Position numbers and translations under genes: made by a program. A stretch of 13,987 nucleotides of DNA from CAZKGE01 sp964541695 (GTDB lineage: Bacteria > Bacillota > Clostridia > Christensenellales > CAG-138): positions 1-13,987 of the forward strand of contig CAZIRB010000059.1 of assembly GCA_964541695.1 (NCBI GenBank), written 5' to 3'. The stretch's first letter is position 1. Each line of letters starts with the position of its first letter. Below the pieces are notes generated by a model. The model was not told the origin of the DNA. It saw only the letters and a list, made by a program, of their open reading frames with translations, and ran no database searches. Shown here piece by piece: positions 1-7,290 of this stretch.

Positions 1-800
1 GCGGGCGCGCCGACGGCGTTGAAGTCGTGGAACTGCTTGATGCGGTCCATGATGGGCTTAGGCGCGATGGCGTAGCCGATGCGCCAGCCGGTGATCGTGT
101 AGGTCTTCGACAGCGAGCTGCACGAGATCGTGCGCTCCCACATGCCGGGCAGGCCGTTCATGTAGACGTGCTTGTACGGCGCGTAGATGATGTGCTCGTA
201 CACCTCGTCCATGATCACGTACGCGTCGTAGCGCTCGGCCATTTCGCCGATGAGCGTCAGCTCCTCGCGCGTGAACACCTTGCCGCTGGGGTTGGACGGG
301 TTGCAGATCAGGATGGCCTTGGGATTCTGTCGGAACGCGTCCTCGAGCACGTCGGGATCGAAGCCGAAATCCGGCGGCGCGAGCGGCACGAATATCGGCT
401 CGCAGCCGGCGATCAGCGCCTGCGCGGCGTAGTTCTCGAAGTACGGCGAGAAGATGACGAGCTTGTCGCCGGGGTTCATCAGCGCAAACAGCGTGTCCAT
501 CATGGCCTCGGTCGAGCCGATGGTCACGACCATCTCGGTCTCCGGGTCGAGCGTCCGGCCCATGCAGCGGCCGCATTTTTTTGCAAGTGCTTGCCGAAAG
601 TTCGGCGCGCCCATCGTGATGGCGTACTGGTGCGGGCCCTTGTGGCTGATCTCGGCAAGCCTATCCATCAGCGCCTCGGGCGGGTCGAACTCCGGATACC
701 CCTGCGCGAGGTTGATCGCGCCGCACGCGTACGAGATGCGCGTCATGCGCCGGATGATCGAGTCCGAAAAGTGTTGGTTGATGCGGTTAAGCTCCTTCAT
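1..800 (-). CDS. Class I/II PLP-dependent aminotransferase, probably aromatic (C-terminus cut by window edge)
   Basis: Transfers an amino group between an amino acid and a 2-oxoacid using pyridoxal phosphate. The frame is open without a stop from ATG (798-800) to the left edge, giving about 266 N-terminal residues of a family usually near 380-400. Visible marks are the N-terminal NLAQGYPEFDPPEAL segment (~30-44), CNPSNPSGKVF (~166-176), the PLP-contacting MDEVYE (~197-202) and the Schiff-base lysine in SLSKTYTITGWRIGY (Lys ~232). A GAGGGGAG Shine-Dalgarno lies 5' of the ATG. It is the fifth gene after iorA, 30 nt behind the ACT gene. Beside an arylpyruvate oxidoreductase and an aryl-CoA ligase it most plausibly interconverts phenylalanine, tyrosine or tryptophan with their arylpyruvates; this substrate is inferred from context. 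Aspartate or methionine aminotransferase activity remains possible. Confidence 0.9.
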   Translation of the reverse strand, partial: MKELNRINQHFSDSIIRRMTRISYACGAINLAQGYPEFDPPEALMDRLAEISHKGPHQYAITMGAPNFRQALAKKCGRCMGRTLDPETEMVVTIGSTEAMMDTLFALMNPGDKLVIFSPYFENYAAQALIAGCEPIFVPLAPPDFGFDPDVLEDAFRQNPKAILICNPSNPSGKVFTREELTLIGEMAERYDAYVIMDEVYEHIIYAPYKHVYMNGLPGMWERTISCSSLSKTYTITGWRIGYAIAPKPIMDRIKQFHDFNAVGAP

Positions 801-830
801 AATTCTCCCCTCTTTCCGCGCCGGCCGTGT

Positions 831-1259
831 TCAGCGCAGATGCAGCTGCTCGCCGGTGACGGTCGCGATGCCGTTGGTTTTCAATATCTCGAGCAGCTTG
901 CCTTCGTCCGAGGCGCGGAACACCATGTATGCCTTGTCCTCGCCGCGGCCGATCAATGAATACATATACTCGATGTCGACGCCGCCGGCGGCGAGCAGCG
1001 TCAGCACGCGGGCAAGGCCGCCCGGCACGTCCGGCACCGCGACCACGGTGACCACGGTGATGCCGGCGGCATAGTGCCGCTTTTCCAGGATGTCCCGGGC
1101 AAGATTCGCGTCGCTGACCAAGAGCCTGAGTATGCCGAAATCCGTCGTGTCGGCGATCGACAGCGCGCGGATGTCGATACCGCCCTCCGCGAGCGCGCGC
1201 GTGATGGCGGCCAGCCTGCCGGGCTCGTTCTGCAGGAATACGGACAGTTGCTGTACCAT
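831..1259 (-). CDS. Tandem ACT-domain amino-acid-binding protein
   Basis: A 142-residue protein made of two ACT domains and nothing else: ACT1 about residues 1-70 (FLQNEPGRLAAITRALAEGG) and ACT2 about 73-142 (VPDVPGGLARVLTLLAAGG). Both carry the usual hydrophobic strand, then Pro-Gly-x-Leu entering the first helix, which forms the ligand site at dimer interfaces. ACT domains bind amino acids and adjust partner enzymes or regulators; there is no catalytic or DNA-binding domain here. The start is ATG with GAGGAGG upstream that overlaps the stop of the preceding ligase gene (13-nt gap), so translation is probably coupled. Small tandem-ACT proteins are commonly found beside phenylacetate-CoA ligase genes in anaerobes. 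The likely ligand is an aromatic amino acid, and a feedback role on the ligase or oxidoreductase is inferred, not shown. Confidence 0.88.
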   Translation of the reverse strand: MVQQLSVFLQNEPGRLAAITRALAEGGIDIRALSIADTTDFGILRLLVSDANLARDILEKRHYAAGITVVTVVAVPDVPGGLARVLTLLAAGGVDIEYMYSLIGRGEDKAYMVFRASDEGKLLEILKTNGIATVTGEQLHLR

Positions 1260-1272
1260 TTTGCTAGCCTCC

Positions 1273-2580
1273 TCAATCCAATAGTTTGCGTTTGTCGACG
1301 ACGCGGACCGCCTTGCCGATCGAGCGCTCGATCGTGTTCGGCTCGAGGAGCTTTACCTTTGCGGCGACGCCGAGCATCGCGTGCAGCGCTTCCTCAAGCT
1401 CCTTTTCCTTTTGGGCGATGCCCTTGACGGTGTCCGAGAAGATGCCGCTATTGATCTCCACCTGCACCTCGATCGTGTCGAAGTGCGCGGAGCGGTCCAC
1501 AACGATGCGGTAGTTTGCGGTGTAGCCGTTCTCAAGCAGCACGGTCTCGATCTGCGACGGGAACACGTTGACGCCGCGCACGATCAGCATGTCGTCCGTG
1601 CGGCCGCGGGGCTTTGTCATCTTGACGAGTGTTCGCCCGCACGAGCAGGGTTTCCTCGTGATGACGCCGATGTCGCGCGTGCGGTAGCGCAAAATCGGGA
1701 ACGCCTCCTTCGTGATGCACGAGAACACCAGCTCGCCCTGCGTACCCTCGGGCAGCACCTCGCCGGTGTCCGGGTCGATGACCTCGACGAGGAAGTGGTC
1801 CTCGTTGACGTGCATGCCCGTCTGCTCGGAGCACTCGAACGCCACGCCCGGCCCGATGATCTCGGTCAGGCCGTAGATGTCGTAGGCGCGTATGCCGAGC
1901 TGCTCCTCGATCTGTTTGCGCATCTCGTTCGTCCACGGCTCCGCGCCGAATATGCCGGCCTTGAGCGAAATGTCGTCCTTCGTCGCGCCGCTCTCCCTGA
2001 GCACCTCGGCGATGTGCAGCGCGTACGACGGCGTACAGCAGAGGATCGTCGAGCCGAAATCACGGAGAATCGTCACCTGCCGCTGCGTGTTGCCGCTCGA
2101 CACCGGCACCGTGGTCGCGCCGATCTTGAGCGCCGCGCCGTCAAGGCCCAGCCCGCCCGTGAACAGGCCGTAGCCGTAGGAGACGTGCACGACGTCGTCC
2201 GCGCCGCCGCCCGCGGCGACGATCGCGCGCGCACAGCAGTCCGCCCAGAGCGAGAGGTCGTTTTGCGTGTACCCGACGACGATCTGCTTGCCGGTCGTGC
2301 CGGACGAGGCGTGGATGCGGGAAACTTCAGCAAGCGGCACGGCGAACATGCCGTAGGGGTAGGTGTCGCGCAGGTCCTGCTTGTAAGTAAACGGGAGCTT
2401 TTTTAGGTCGTCCACCGAGCGGATGTCGTCCGGCGAGACGCCGTGCTCCTGCATACGGCCGCGGTAATGCGGCACGCGCTCGTAGACGCGCTTAACGGTC
2501 GCGGCGAGCCGCTCGCTTTGCAGCGCGCGGATCGTCTCCCGCGGGGCCGTCTCGATCTCGGGCTGGTAGTAGTTTGCCAT
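1273..2580 (-). CDS. paaK: Phenylacetate-CoA ligase (AMP-forming), PaaK family
   Basis: Activates an arylacetate with ATP and CoA to the aryl-acetyl-CoA, releasing AMP and pyrophosphate. The 435-residue length matches the family. The P-loop-like A3 motif ASSGTTGKQ is at about residues 91-99; YGLTEIIGPGVAFEC follows in the middle, and the C-terminal lid begins around RGRTDDMLIVRGVNVFPSQIE, typical of PaaK rather than acetyl-CoA synthetases. A PCSCGR segment before the lid is also characteristic. The ATG start has AAGGAGAGG just upstream, 16 nt after the iorB stop. Lying directly after iorAB, it supplies or consumes the arylacetyl-CoA that the oxidoreductase handles. Phenylacetate, 4-hydroxyphenylacetate and indoleacetate are all candidate substrates; sequence alone does not separate them. 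Confidence 0.95.
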   Translation of the reverse strand: MANYYQPEIETAPRETIRALQSERLAATVKRVYERVPHYRGRMQEHGVSPDDIRSVDDLKKLPFTYKQDLRDTYPYGMFAVPLAEVSRIHASSGTTGKQIVVGYTQNDLSLWADCCARAIVAAGGGADDVVHVSYGYGLFTGGLGLDGAALKIGATTVPVSSGNTQRQVTILRDFGSTILCCTPSYALHIAEVLRESGATKDDISLKAGIFGAEPWTNEMRKQIEEQLGIRAYDIYGLTEIIGPGVAFECSEQTGMHVNEDHFLVEVIDPDTGEVLPEGTQGELVFSCITKEAFPILRYRTRDIGVITRKPCSCGRTLVKMTKPRGRTDDMLIVRGVNVFPSQIETVLLENGYTANYRIVVDRSAHFDTIEVQVEINSGIFSDTVKGIAQKEKELEEALHAMLGVAAKVKLLEPNTIERSIGKAVRVVDKRKLLD

Positions 2581-2596
2581 GACAAAACCTCTCCTT

Positions 2597-3175
2597 CTAT
2601 GCGCCGGCGCCCCGCCCCAGCAGGAACGCGCGGGTATTTAAGTCGGCATAGGCCGCGGGCACGCCGTCCCGGATGGCGGCAAGCCATTCCGCCTCGGCGT
2701 ACGGCAGCATCCGCGACAGCCGCCCGAGCAGCACGACATTGACCGCCTTGGCCGAGCCCGCCTGCACGGCGAGCGCGAGCGCGTCGAACGCGTCGACGGC
2801 AACGCCCGCGGCCATCATCTTTTCAACGAGGTTGTCCGGGTAGGCCGCCGCGCCGGTCACGACCGGCATGGGGTTGATTCGCTGCGTGTTGGCGATCAGT
2901 TTCCCGCCGGGCTTGAGGTACCCGATCCAGCGCGCGGCCTCAAGCAGCTCGAACGCGACGACGGCGTCCGCCTCGCCGACCTCGACGACCGGCGAGTACA
3001 CCCTTTCGCCCCAGCGCACGTAGGTCACGACGCTGCCGCCGCGCTGGCTCATGCCGTGCACCTCGGATACCTTGACGTCGAAGCCGTTCGTCAGGAGCAG
3101 CCTCCCGAGGAGCTTGCTGGCAAGCAGGCTGCCCTGCCCGCCGACGCCGACGATCATGACGCTTGTTGTTTCCAT
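2597..3175 (-). CDS. iorB: Indolepyruvate:ferredoxin oxidoreductase, beta subunit
   Basis: The small subunit of the two-subunit arylpyruvate oxidoreductase, 192 residues as expected. It belongs to the gamma-type 2-oxoacid oxidoreductase fold: an N-terminal GVGGQGSLLASKLLG nucleotide/CoA-type loop (~11-25) followed by SEVHGMSQRGGSVVTYVRWG (~38-57), the signature of this family. With IorA it interconverts arylpyruvates with arylacetyl-CoA plus CO2, passing electrons to or from ferredoxin in the cytoplasm. The ATG lies 3 nt after the iorA stop, with its GGAGG inside the iorA 3' end, so the two subunits are translationally coupled. The stop is TAG. Confidence 0.96.
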   Translation of the reverse strand: METTSVMIVGVGGQGSLLASKLLGRLLLTNGFDVKVSEVHGMSQRGGSVVTYVRWGERVYSPVVEVGEADAVVAFELLEAARWIGYLKPGGKLIANTQRINPMPVVTGAAAYPDNLVEKMMAAGVAVDAFDALALAVQAGSAKAVNVVLLGRLSRMLPYAEAEWLAAIRDGVPAAYADLNTRAFLLGRGAGA

Positions 3176-3178
3176 TTT

Positions 3179-4918
3179 TCACGCCTCCTTTTGCCCGAGC
3201 GCGCCGAAGCGGCAGAGCTGGGCGCACACGCCGCAGCCGGTGCACAGCGTTTCGTCGACCGCGGCCTTGCCGTCCTCCCCGCGGCTGATCGCGGGACAGC
3301 CGAGGCGCAGGCACAGCCCGCAGCTTTTGCACTTAATCGCGTCGACCGCGTACGGCGGCGCGTGCCTGACGGACTTGAGCAGCGCGCAGGGCCTTCTTGC
3401 GATGATGACCGACGCCTCTCCGCGGGAAAGCTCCTCGCCGAGCGCTGCGTCGCAGGCGGCCAGGTCGTACGGGTCGACCACGCGCACGCGGGGGATACCG
3501 ACCGCGCGGCACAGCGCCTCGAGGTCCACCTTCGCGGCGGGCTCGCCGTGCAGGTTATAGCCCGTGGCGGGGTTCTGCTGGTGGCCGGTCATGCCGGTGA
3601 TGGAGTTGTCGAGTATGATCACGACGCCCTTCGAGCCGTTGTACGCGATGTTGACGAGGCCCGTGACGCCGGAGTGCAGAAACGTCGAGTCGCCGATCAC
3701 CGCCACGGCCTTTCCGGCGGCACCGGCATCCCCCTTGAGGAAGCCGTGCAGGCCGGAAACCGACGCGCCCATGCACAAGCAGGTGTCCATGGCCGAGAGC
3801 GGCGCCACCGCGCCGAGCGTGTAGCAGCCGATGTCGCCCATCACGGTCAGGTTGCGCTTTTTCAGCGCGTAGAACAGCCCGCGGTGCGGACAGCCCGCGC
3901 ACATGACGGGCGGCCGCGGCGGCAGCGGTTCGGCAAGCCGCACGCCGGTTTTGACCGGATAGCCGAGCTGTTCGGCCACGATGCGCTGCGACAGTTCGCC
4001 GACCGGCGGGAACAGCTCCTTGCCGGTCACCGGAATGCCGAGCGCGCGGCAGTGCGTCTCGATCACGCCGTCGAGCTCCTCGACGACGATCACCCGGTCC
4101 ACGGAGGCGGCAAAGCCGCGCAAAAGCTTGTCCGGCAGCGGATGGACGAGGCCGAGCTTGAGCACGCCGTACCGATCGCCGCAGACCTCCTTAACGTACT
4201 GATGGGCCGCGCCGGACGTGACGATGCCGATGCTCCGGTCGCTCCCGCGCGTCCAGACGTTGGCGGGGCAGGTTTCCGCGTAGTCGGCGAGCGCGCGCAT
4301 GCGCGCCTCGACGACGGGATGCCGCTTCTTCGCGTTGCCGGGCATCATGATGTATTTTGCCGGGTCCTTCGCGTACGTCCGCGCGGGCGGCTCTGTCCGC
4401 TCCGCCGTTTCAACGACGCTCTGCGAATGCGACACGCGCGTGCACATGCGCAGCATGACCGGCGTGTCGAACTGCTCGGAGAGGTCAAAGGCGAGCTTCG
4501 TAAACGACAGCGCCTCGGCGGAGTCGGCGGGCTCGAGCATCGGGAGCTTGGCCGCGATCGCGTAGTGGCGCGAGTCCTGCTCGTTCTGCGAGCTGTGCAT
4601 GCCCGGATCGTCGGCCACGCCGACAATAAGCCCCGCGTTGACACCCGTGTACGAGAGCGTGAACAGCGGGTCCGCGGCCACGTTCAGGCCGACGTGCTTC
4701 ATGCCGCAGAAGCTGCGCCTGCCCGCGAGCATCGCGCCGAACGCGGTCTCGAGCGCCACCTTCTCGTTCGGCGCCCACTCCGCGTAGAGTTCGGAATATT
4801 TTGCGGCGTACTCCGTAATCTCCGTGCTGGGCGTGCCGGGATAGCTCGAAACGACCGCGCAGCCGGCCTCGTACAGCCCGCGCGCGACCGCCTCGTTTCC
4901 GAGCATCAGCGTCCTCAT
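3179..4918 (-). CDS. iorA: Indolepyruvate:ferredoxin oxidoreductase, alpha subunit
   Basis: A 579-residue catalytic subunit. Order of parts: N-terminal pyrimidine-binding domain (GNEAVARGLYEAG, SSYPGTPSTEI, residues ~7-31); a central transketolase C-type domain; a TPP pyrophosphate-binding domain opening at MCAGCPHRGLFYAL and holding GDSTFLHSGVTGLVNIAYN then DNSITGMTGHQQ; and two C-terminal 4Fe-4S sets, CKSCGLCLRLGCP and CTGCGVCAQLC. This fused arrangement is typical of IorA. The frame stays open upstream to 5011, but that extension would translate the T-box terminator. ATG 4918 has AGGAGG about 11 nt upstream and matches the family N-terminus, so it is chosen. First gene of its operon, behind a Phe-type T-box. 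In vivo direction (oxidative or reductive carboxylation) is not set by the sequence of the enzyme. Confidence 0.97.
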   Translation of the reverse strand: MRTLMLGNEAVARGLYEAGCAVVSSYPGTPSTEITEYAAKYSELYAEWAPNEKVALETAFGAMLAGRRSFCGMKHVGLNVAADPLFTLSYTGVNAGLIVGVADDPGMHSSQNEQDSRHYAIAAKLPMLEPADSAEALSFTKLAFDLSEQFDTPVMLRMCTRVSHSQSVVETAERTEPPARTYAKDPAKYIMMPGNAKKRHPVVEARMRALADYAETCPANVWTRGSDRSIGIVTSGAAHQYVKEVCGDRYGVLKLGLVHPLPDKLLRGFAASVDRVIVVEELDGVIETHCRALGIPVTGKELFPPVGELSQRIVAEQLGYPVKTGVRLAEPLPPRPPVMCAGCPHRGLFYALKKRNLTVMGDIGCYTLGAVAPLSAMDTCLCMGASVSGLHGFLKGDAGAAGKAVAVIGDSTFLHSGVTGLVNIAYNGSKGVVIILDNSITGMTGHQQNPATGYNLHGEPAAKVDLEALCRAVGIPRVRVVDPYDLAACDAALGEELSRGEASVIIARRPCALLKSVRHAPPYAVDAIKCKSCGLCLRLGCPAISRGEDGKAAVDETLCTGCGVCAQLCRFGALGQKEA

Positions 4919-4955
4919 CCGTCCTGCTTCCTCCTGCCCTGTATTCTGAACCAAC

Positions 4956-4995
4956 AAAAAAAACCGTCCCCTGCCAAATCCAGCAGAGGACGGTT
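4956..4995 (-). terminator. T-box attenuator terminator upstream of iorA
   Basis: The two 13-nt arms at 4983-4995 and 4962-4974 pair throughout (one G-U) around an 8-nt loop and run straight into eight U residues (4963-4956) on the minus-strand transcript. The 5' arm contains the CCGUCCUCU strand that also pairs with the T-box, so terminator and antiterminator exclude each other. Confidence 0.95.
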
Positions 4996-5235
4996 GTCGC
5001 CGTGGTACCACCTCTATTTGCCGCCCGTTTTAAGTGAAGCGGCCTCATCGGGATACGATCATATCCCCCGCGCTGTATCGGGCGCGCCCGTCGTTGCCTA
5101 CTAGCAGGTTCAGCAAGCCGCTCAGGAAGGAATTCGCCGTCACCGCTTCCGCCGCCTTGCACCGACCGGCGGCTCTCTTTTCTTTGAAGCGTTGGAACGG
5201 GTACTGGTTTCCGTCACCGCGTTTTATATATTATG
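4956..5235 (-). promoter_or_regulatory. T-box leader, phenylalanine (UUC) specifier, controlling iorA operon
   Basis: A tRNA-sensing riboswitch. Reading the minus strand: a kink-turn at the base of stem I; a specifier loop with AGUA on its 5' side (5205-5202) facing GAA (5135-5133), the standard loop-E pairing; then UUC (5132-5130), one nucleotide before the lower helix, giving a Phe codon. The distal stem has the AGAGAG element (5178-5173) and GCCGCC/GGCGGC arms closing a GGUCGGUGCAA loop. CCCGAUGAG is at 5052-5044. The T-box itself, GGUGGUACCACGG, is at 5012-5000. The antiterminator forms from AGAGG (5015-5011) with CCUCU (4989-4985) and ACGG with CCGU, presenting a UGGU bulge that fits a tRNA with discriminator A. 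Uncharged tRNA-Phe should turn on iorAB-paaK-ACT-aminotransferase. The 5' end is estimated from the promoter. Confidence 0.93.
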
Positions 5236-5241
5236 GCGTCC

Positions 5242-5270
5242 ACTTTACCATGTCCGCACGGGAAAGTCAA
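5242..5270 (-). promoter_or_regulatory. Sigma-A type promoter for the iorA operon
   Basis: On the minus strand TTGACT (5270-5265) and TAAAGT (5247-5242) are separated by exactly 17 nt. It lies after the upstream operon's terminator and just before the T-box stem I, where a leader promoter must be. Start of transcription is expected near 5235. Confidence 0.8.
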
Positions 5271-5294
5271 CAAGCGGGTTTTATTTTTTGCTGG

Positions 5295-5343
5295 AAAAAT
5301 TCTTGGTCCGCCCCGCCCGCAAAGCGCTGCAGACGGGGCGGAC
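5295..5343 (-). terminator. Rho-independent terminator ending the branched-chain operon
   Basis: On the minus strand GTCCGCCCCG (5343-5334) pairs perfectly with CGGGGCGGAC (5315-5306), then CAAGAAUUUUU follows (to 5295). It sits 25 nt after the ilvE stop and 24 nt before the next promoter, cleanly separating the two operons. The U tract is short and offset by a few bases. Confidence 0.8.
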
Positions 5344-5368
5344 TCCAGCCGTAAGCGGAAACGCTTTT

Positions 5369-6448
5369 TTATATGATGCGCTCGGTCCAGCCGTGCGTAT
5401 CGGGCAGCGCGCCGGTCTGGATGCCGGTCAAAGTGTCGTACAATTTCTGCGACAGTTCGCCCACCTGGTTATTGTTGATCGTGTAATCCTTGCCCTGGCT
5501 GCACAATGTGCCGATGGGCGAGATCACCGCGGCGGTGCCCGTGGCGAACACCTCGCTGAGCGTGCCGTTGTCCGCGGCCTCGAACAGCTCGGTCAGCGCG
5601 ATCCTGCGCTCCGTGACCGGCACGCCCCATTCGGTAAGCAATGTAATGACCGAGTCGCGCGTGATGCCGGGCAGTATCGTGCCGCCGAGCGGCGCGGTGA
5701 GCACCTCGCCGCCGATCATAAAGAACGCGTTGGACGTGCCGATCTCCTCGACGTACTTATGGTCGTGCGCGTCGAGCCACAGCACGTCCTTGCAGTGGTA
5801 GGCGAGCGCCTTCTGCGACGCCTTCATGCCGCCCGCGTAGTTGCCGCCGACCTTGGCAAAGCCCGTGCCGCCCTGCGCGGAGCGGATGAACTCGTCCTCG
5901 ACGTAGATGCGCGTGGGGGTCAGCTTCCCCATATTCGCCGCGTAGTAAGGGCCGGACGGGCAGAGGATGATCATGAAGCGGTAGTGCTTGGCGGGCAGCA
6001 CGCTGAACGACACCTCGTCCGAGAGGATGAACGGCCGCACGTACAGCGACGTAAACGGCTTGCTCGGCACCCAGTCCAGGTCCGCGATCACGAGCGCCTT
6101 GATCGCCGAAATGAACAGCTCCTCGTCCATGGGCGGGATGCACATGCGCTCGTTCGTGCGGTTCATGCGCTTTGCGTTCATGCGCGGCCGGAACAGCTGC
6201 ACGTGCCCGTCGGCGGTTTTGTACGCCTTAAGCCCCTCGAACATCATCTGCGCGTAGTGCAGCACGCACGAGGCTGGCTCGAGCTCGATCTTGCCGTACG
6301 GGATGATGCGCCCGTCGTGCCAGCCCCGGCCCTCGTCGTAGTCCATCGCGAACATGTGGTCGGAGAAGTGCTGCCCGAACACCAGGTTCTCCTGGTCGGG
6401 CTTGGCTTTTGGGTGCGCGGTCCTTGTGATCGGGAATTCGTAGTTCAT
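5369..6448 (-). CDS. ilvE: Branched-chain amino acid aminotransferase
   Basis: A 359-residue fold-type IV PLP aminotransferase interconverting Val, Leu and Ile with their 2-oxoacids, usually with glutamate/2-oxoglutarate. Family marks: HYAQMMFEGLKAY (~64-76), FRPRMNAKRMNR (~86-97), YVRPF (~136-140), the PLP lysine in GTGFAKVGGNYAGG (Lys ~199), and EIGTSNAFFMI further on. A GTG three codons upstream (6457) is possible, but AGAGGTGG sits at the right distance from ATG 6448, so that start is chosen. It is the last gene of its operon, 43 nt after the amidase, and is followed by a terminator. With the upstream oxidoreductase and acyl-CoA synthetase it completes an acid/acyl-CoA/2-oxoacid/amino acid chain. 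Confidence 0.95.
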   Translation of the reverse strand: MNYEFPITRTAHPKAKPDQENLVFGQHFSDHMFAMDYDEGRGWHDGRIIPYGKIELEPASCVLHYAQMMFEGLKAYKTADGHVQLFRPRMNAKRMNRTNERMCIPPMDEELFISAIKALVIADLDWVPSKPFTSLYVRPFILSDEVSFSVLPAKHYRFMIILCPSGPYYAANMGKLTPTRIYVEDEFIRSAQGGTGFAKVGGNYAGGMKASQKALAYHCKDVLWLDAHDHKYVEEIGTSNAFFMIGGEVLTAPLGGTILPGITRDSVITLLTEWGVPVTERRIALTELFEAADNGTLSEVFATGTAAVISPIGTLCSQGKDYTINNNQVGELSQKLYDTLTGIQTGALPDTHGWTERII

Positions 6449-6491
6449 GCGGTCCACCTCTGATCTTTTTATCTTGTCGAAATAATGCTTG

Positions 6492-7286
6492 TCACCGGTT
6501 ACAGTCGTACAGCTCCGGCCGCCGGTCGAAAAACACGGGGATCGAGCCGCGGATTTTATCCAAAACGGACAGGTCGGCGCAGGCGGCGATCACTTCCTCC
6601 GCGCCCTCCGCCTGCGCGAGCGGTTTGCCCCACGGGTCGATGATGGCGGAGCGGCCGCCGAAGCGCGTGCCGAACGCTTCGCCGCAGGAGTTGCACAGCG
6701 CGACGAACATCTGGTTCTCGATCGCGCGCGCCTCGGCGAGCACCGCGAGGTGCCTCGCCCTTGCCTGCGGCCACTGGGAGACGACGAACAATACGTCGAG
6801 GCCCGGCAGCGCGAGCGTGCGGACAAGCTCCGGAAAGCGCAGGTCGTAGCAGACGATCACCGCGCATTTTGCGCCGTCGAGCGCAAAGCGCGCAAGCGAA
6901 TTGCCCTTCGCAAACGCTTTCTCCTCGCCCATCGGCGTGAACAGATGCGTCTTGTCGTAGGCCGCGGCGCAACTGCCCGCGCGGTCGAAGACGTAGGCCG
7001 TGTTGTACAGCTTCCCCGCTCGGCGGTTGGCCACGCTGCCCGCGACGATGTTCAGGTTCAGCTCCTTTGCAAGCGCGGCGAACACGCGCTTTGTGCGCGC
7101 GCCGTCGTCATCGGCCAGAAGCTCGTCGATTTTGCCCGGCGCAAAGCCGGTGTTCCACGTCTCCGGCAGCACGACGGCGTCCGGGCGCTCCGCCGCGGCG
7201 GCCCGCCGGATCAGCTCCTCCGCGTGCTGAAAGTTACGGTCCGGCTCGCCGGGCAGCATATCCATCTGGACGCAGGCGATCCGCAT
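6492..7286 (-). CDS. Nitrilase-superfamily carbon-nitrogen hydrolase (omega-amidase-like)
   Basis: A 264-residue cytoplasmic amidase with the full catalytic triad: Glu ~42 in LPETWNTGF, Lys ~112 in YDKTHLF and Cys ~146 in IVCYDLRFPEL. The VCYDLRFPE form and the length match the Nit2/YafV omega-amidase branch, which hydrolyses 2-oxoglutaramate and similar omega-amides. ATG 7286 is used: an upstream start would add 11 basic residues inside the previous gene, and GGAGGG precedes this ATG. It begins 4 nt after the gamma subunit stop, so it is part of the operon. Possible roles, both inferred, are removing oxoglutaramate made by glutamine-using transamination, or releasing a carboxylic acid from an amide for the acyl-CoA synthetase. 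Confidence 0.85.
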   Translation of the reverse strand: MRIACVQMDMLPGEPDRNFQHAEELIRRAAAAERPDAVVLPETWNTGFAPGKIDELLADDDGARTKRVFAALAKELNLNIVAGSVANRRAGKLYNTAYVFDRAGSCAAAYDKTHLFTPMGEEKAFAKGNSLARFALDGAKCAVIVCYDLRFPELVRTLALPGLDVLFVVSQWPQARARHLAVLAEARAIENQMFVALCNSCGEAFGTRFGGRSAIIDPWGKPLAQAEGAEEVIAACADLSVLDKIRGSIPVFFDRRPELYDCNR

Positions 7287-7290
7287 GCGC

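Noticed and set aside
58..576. A minus-strand open frame inside the aminotransferase, suggesting a frameshift
   Set aside because: The true frame is open from 800 to the left edge with all family motifs in order, so no frameshift is needed; the other frame is an Arg-rich shadow.
27..2406. Long plus-strand open frames opposite the aminotransferase, ACT and paaK genes
   Set aside because: Low-complexity Arg/Ala/Val-rich translations opposite clearly conserved minus-strand genes; they are GC-rich shadows.
4919..5011. N-terminal extension of iorA to an upstream start
   Set aside because: It would translate the attenuator terminator; the family N-terminus and ribosome site both indicate ATG 4918.
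3056..5104. A 682-codon open frame on the plus strand
   Set aside because: It runs antisense to iorA and iorB, is dominated by Arg/His/Ala/Val repeats typical of high-GC shadow frames, has no recognisable domain and continues through a T-box leader.
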